From Isochrysis galbana (lineage: Eukaryota; Haptophyta; Isochrysidales; Isochrysidaceae): a DNA stretch of 64,000 nucleotides. The notes beneath the pieces were generated by a model. The model saw only the letters and a program-made list of their open reading frames with translations, was not told where the DNA came from and ran no database searches. Position numbers and translations under genes: made by a program. Of this stretch, positions 60,810 to 64,000 are shown piece after piece. The DNA is taken from assembly GCA_018136815.1 (NCBI GenBank), contig CM030932.1:5494407-5558406 (forward strand). The letters are read 5' to 3'. Positions within the stretch are counted from its first letter, which is position 1, and each line of letters opens with the position of its first letter.

Positions 60810-62429
60810 TCAAGTCTTGCTTGTATTCCCATTTCGTGCAAGGATGCGCAGCCAGATCCTGCTTCCATCACAGCGAATGTCTGAGACATTTTCGGGACGA
60901 GAAATATGGCGTGGCTCGTAAACAGCAAGCACTCGATTTGTCTGTGAACAGCACACCAAGGGTGCGCTGCGCCTGGCGTCAAGGGCAAGCCCTTGATCTC
61001 GCAAGAAATGTGATAACGATCTGGGGGAAGGAGTGCCGACAGGATGAAACAGGTCACCCTCGCGCCATTCGCGCAATCTCAAAGCTCGTCTCCCCCTCAC
61101 GTCAAGGTGCAAAGCGTCGGGCGGAATTGCATTACTACTGACATCCGGAGCATGACCCACTTCAATGATCCAGCTAGCAGGATGCTGGATTTCGACACCC
61201 GTGACGTGCTCCGTGATCACGATCACAGGATCTATGTCGTATGAGACTCTGATGGCTTCGCCGGCGCGTCGCATTTTCAATCCGTTCGGAAGCTCAATTG
61301 TCCACTCATTGCTTGGCCTTAGCAATTGCGCATTTACCCTCCTCAGAGTCGATTGCGACAGAGACACCTGTGACTGCGTCGTCTCACGCACGAGATAGTG
61401 GAATAATTCATCCCGAAGCATATCTGGCGCCTTGAGCAAAGAATCGACAGAGAGCGCACGGCGACCGGATTCCAACCATCTTGCATCCGAGGCCAAATGC
61501 ACATCTCTCGAATGTTTCAACAAGTCCCGTAGTTGCTTGCATTGCTCTTCCGCAGCTTGAAGCCGTGTGGTCAAGCATCCTGCCGTCATCTCGTCGAGCA
61601 ACGGGAGTAACTCCAGCCGCACACGATTGCGCTTATATTTTGGCTCCAAGTTTGAGGCGTCCTCCTTCCAAGGTTGGCCTAGTGAGGTGAGGTACTCTCT
61701 GATCTCATGTTTACGGATACCAAGAAAGGGCCGGACAAATCGCCCCGCTCTCCAGCTCATGCCCTGAAAGTTGCTGACATGGCAGCCTCGCAAAGCTTTG
61801 AGCACCATGGTTTCCACCTGGTCATCGGCGTGGTGGCCAAGGGCAACGACGGCCTGAGAATTCTGAGAGAGATCGCTGAACACTCTTTCTTCAGCAACTT
61901 CTTCGGCCAAGGTGTTCGCGGTAAGTGTCGCAAAGCACATTGACGTTTCAGCGTGTGGGATAGGGTTGGGCGATGGCCTTCGATCCACATCTTCCGCCAG
62001 CTTGATGCTTTGTGCACGACGCCATTCGCGTGATCTCGCCTGGATCCCGCCAGACCCTCCTTTCTCCTGCCATCCTGGAGGCAGACGGCGGACGTGAATG
62101 GGGAGTTCATGGTGTGCAGCTAAAGCGCGGACAAAGACCTCCTCATCGTCTGCCTCAGCACGAAGCGCATGATTGAAGTGGAGCACCTCAAGATTGAGGC
62201 GAAATCGCGGCTGAAGTGTGAGGAGCACACGCAGCAGAGCGACGGAGTCGCAGCCGCCACTCACTGAGACGATGACCGTCTGCGTTGGCCACAGTCCCAC
62301 GTGCTGGCTAAGAGCAGCGTGGACGCGTGAGACGATCGGTGAGTCAACAGGGTCGCACACCAATGCGCTCCTGCACCGCGTTGCGGGCAGCGGAGAATGG
62401 CGGCCCAGCCAGCTGAGCGGGCGGCGCAT
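60810..62429 (-). CDS. tilS: tRNA(Ile)-lysidine synthase, organelle-targeted
   Basis: 539 residues, single exon, ATG 62429. It ligates lysine to C34 of tRNA-Ile(CAU) with ATP so that it reads AUA, a bacterial-type step needed in plastids and mitochondria. The N-terminus (MRRPLSWLGRHSPLPATRCR) is Arg-rich without acids, a likely organelle leader. PP-loop SGGCDS is at 57-62; VLHFNHALRAEADDEEVFV, ALGHHADDQVETMVLKALRG, KYKRNRVRLELLP and the C-terminal LREWREGDLFHPVG...LSHFLRDQGL domain are all present. About 45 residues rich in Pro, Thr and Glu are inserted between the REWRRAQ helix and ALGHHADD; no splice sites would remove them. Longer than E. coli TilS. Confidence 0.95.
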   Translation of the reverse strand: MRRPLSWLGRHSPLPATRCRSALVCDPVDSPIVSRVHAALSQHVGLWPTQTVIVSVSGGCDSVALLRVLLTLQPRFRLNLEVLHFNHALRAEADDEEVFVRALAAHHELPIHVRRLPPGWQEKGGSGGIQARSREWRRAQSIKLAEDVDRRPSPNPIPHAETSMCFATLTANTLAEEVAEERVFSDLSQNSQAVVALGHHADDQVETMVLKALRGCHVSNFQGMSWRAGRFVRPFLGIRKHEIREYLTSLGQPWKEDASNLEPKYKRNRVRLELLPLLDEMTAGCLTTRLQAAEEQCKQLRDLLKHSRDVHLASDARWLESGRRALSVDSLLKAPDMLRDELFHYLVRETTQSQVSLSQSTLRRVNAQLLRPSNEWTIELPNGLKMRRAGEAIRVSYDIDPVIVITEHVTGVEIQHPASWIIEVGHAPDVSSNAIPPDALHLDVRGRRALRLREWREGDLFHPVGTPSPRSLSHFLRDQGLALDARRSAPLVCCSQTNRVLAVYEPRHISRPENVSDIRCDGSRIWLRILARNGNTSKT

Positions 62430-62519
62430 TGCGCCAGCGGTGGTTCTCTCGGCCCTTACCTATATTTAGAACAGAGCGCCGCCACCGGGGGCTCGGGCAA
62501 TATGGCATACTCTATGCTC

Positions 62520-62705
62520 TATGACTCTATGGCAATGGAGGAAGCGGGGAACAGATCACCGGGGGGGGGCGGGCGGGGGGGGGGGGGGGGGGGGGCACCT
62601 TCACCCCTGTCCCTTCACCCCTGTCCATATCTAAGCCCTTCACCCCTGTCCCCCCAGAAGTGCACGGGGGGAGCCGCCTGATGGCGGGGGGGAAATATTA
62701 TGGAT
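62520..62705 (+). repeat. R1 tail-block copy, truncated
   Basis: GGGGAACAGATCACCGGG, CATATCTAAGCCCTTCACCC, AAGTGCACGGGGGGAGCC and then an AAATATTATGG end. CCCTTCACCCCTGTCC is repeated three times here. A long G-run lies at about 62562-62595. Confidence 0.55.
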
Positions 62706-64000
62706 ACATCCATTATGGATTATGGATGTGTCCAAAGCCTACATGTGAAACACAGCCGAACTTAGAAATAAAAAAGCAAAAACAGTATGTTTTTTGCCGT
62801 CAAAAAAAAACAGTGTAAAAAACAGATGTGCGGGGTAGGGGGGCCGCCCGAAATATAAATATAAAACAACGAAAAACATATGTTTTGGTTTTGGGCCTCC
62901 GAAAAAAACACTGTTCCTGTGTTTCACATGTACATGTAGGGTCCAAAGGCCAAAGGATGTATCCATCATGGATATGTCTAATGGATGTATGCATAGCCCG
63001 GTCACTCACTAGGGGGGTGCGGAGGGCAAAATCGGTAATGGGCAAATGAGGGCCTAAATAAGCTTTCTATAGGTTCTGGTATGAGAGAGCAGCAAAAAAA
63101 GGGGGGTCCTCCGGCAAAATTTTCGAAAAATGGCCAATTTTAAGCCTCTAAAGACCAAGCGCTAAAAAGTATTCGGGCCCCCTCCGGTATATTTTTACCG
63201 ATGCCCTTCATGCAAGGCACGCACAACTAGTGACGGAGCCATGAGCTCTGTCAGCTCACAAACTCCACGCAATGTGCTTCTCTACACATTTGATGATCAT
63301 CAACACGCATTGCGATTGACTTCGATATGTACACGAGCATCACTACTAACAGCCACTCGAAACGCTACAATTGTTGAGACGAGAAGCCCGCCCAACTCTG
63401 CACCAAGACTGGGCGGGCTGCTGGCGTTTTGACGTTGATCCAGATATACTGGGTGGCCCACCAAGCATCATATTCACAAATGCCACCCTTGGTTGTGGGT
63501 TGTGGGAGCACAAGGGCTGAGGGGAGGGTCTGGGTCTGGGTCCTAATGGCATTAGCTAATGGCCCCAGATATGTGCTAGTAGTTGGGTGTATTGGTATCG
63601 GGAACTTTCTATTAAAAATCCTCAGAATTCCTCAATTCTCAATTCTGAGGTGGTCATTTATCATCACTAACCCTGATTATCCCCCCCACCCCCACCCCAC
63701 CCCTAGTTTCCTGTTTGACCGCCCTAGTATCCAGTAGCTAGTAGCGTAGATGGTAAATGTAGATGGAATGTTGGAGAGGAGTTGGATGGCATAACTAAAC
63801 GGGGGCGGGGTCGGCGGTGGGAGCTTGCCATGGCAGGTCGAACTGTCTTGTGTGAGTGTAGTCCTGTCTCCTTGCCGCACCATGACCTGATATGTTCAAA
63901 AGTTCTAGGTACTAGGTAGTAGGAGGAATGTATGTAGTGCGCAATTTTATACGATGCTCAAAACAAGCCAACAAAGTGCAAGAAAAGAACTTCGGGAATC
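62706..64000. other. Intergenic, no gene seen
   Basis: Inverted pairs around TCCATTATGGAT (62706-62730 and 62960-62985) and two CATATGT/ACATGTACATGT motifs; the repeated phrase CACATGTA...GTTTCACATG suggests a decayed foldback element at 62700-62990. GTTTGACCGCCCTA at 63712. No gene recognised. Confidence 0.4.

Overview
The window is nuclear DNA of a eukaryote, most likely a flagellated alga with a complex (secondary) plastid. The evidence is spliced genes with short GT-AG introns of about 50-250 bp, a nuclear gene for mitochondrial complex I subunit PSST/NDUFS7, a tRNA-splicing endonuclease subunit, an SF-assemblin of flagellar rootlets, a CslA-like polysaccharide synthase, and an FKBP whose leader looks like a signal peptide plus transit region plus twin-arginine lumen signal. 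The species cannot be read from the sequence; a haptophyte or related lineage is only a guess. One 100-base N gap (15090-15189) is present.

Seventeen gene-like loci are spread singly among repeats. In order: CS-domain protein (1298-1864 +), GT2/CslA-like synthase (6977-9034 +, 2 exons), TMEM65/cyclic-nucleotide-binding fusion (12610-10277 -, 5 exons), J-domain membrane protein cut by the gap (16150-15190 -), coiled-coil protein (18466-20373 +), NDUFS7 (23270-23953 +), UDP-galactopyranose mutase (28006-26654 -), TSEN34 (30496-31344 +), ankyrin protein (34591-33665 -), truncated hAT transposase (36033-34750 -), secreted Cys-rich protein (38855-39367 +), R-SNARE (42296-41868 -), UDP-glucose pyrophosphorylase (46664-44376 -, 6 exons), Dim1 rRNA methylase (50159-51617 +, 4 exons), SF-assemblin (53172-52228 -), lumenal FKBP (57983-57254 -), and TilS (62429-60810 -). 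There are no operons. UGPase makes UDP-glucose, UGM makes UDP-galactofuranose, and the GT2 enzyme makes a polysaccharide, so three genes touch sugar-nucleotide and glycan metabolism, but they are dispersed.

The intergenic space is dominated by mobile elements. I name two families here. R1 is a retroposon-like family. Its copies share a tail of the type GAGAATATTA followed by an A/T-rich stretch, and the better copies share a head near AAGTATAAACTTAGTT. Copies are truncated at the end opposite the tail. Three are flanked by 17-18 bp perfect direct repeats (20512/21293, 25602/26411, 53679/54763). Some copies carry remnants of a protein that also survives at 36229-36642. T1 is a terminal-inverted-repeat family with ends of the type TTGACGGAACG. 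Its copies (3144-4278, 59192-60330, 40133-40871 and fragments) carry the same passenger gene next to unrelated captured DNA. A hAT element with 8-bp target duplication lies at 28836-29798, and a near-perfect 276-bp palindrome at 34583-34858 ends the hAT transposase reading frame and starts the ankyrin one.

Other space holds GAGAGC microsatellites, G/C homopolymers up to 25 bases, possible LTR fragments, and stretches in which I see nothing. No tRNA, rRNA, CRISPR or riboswitch could be supported.
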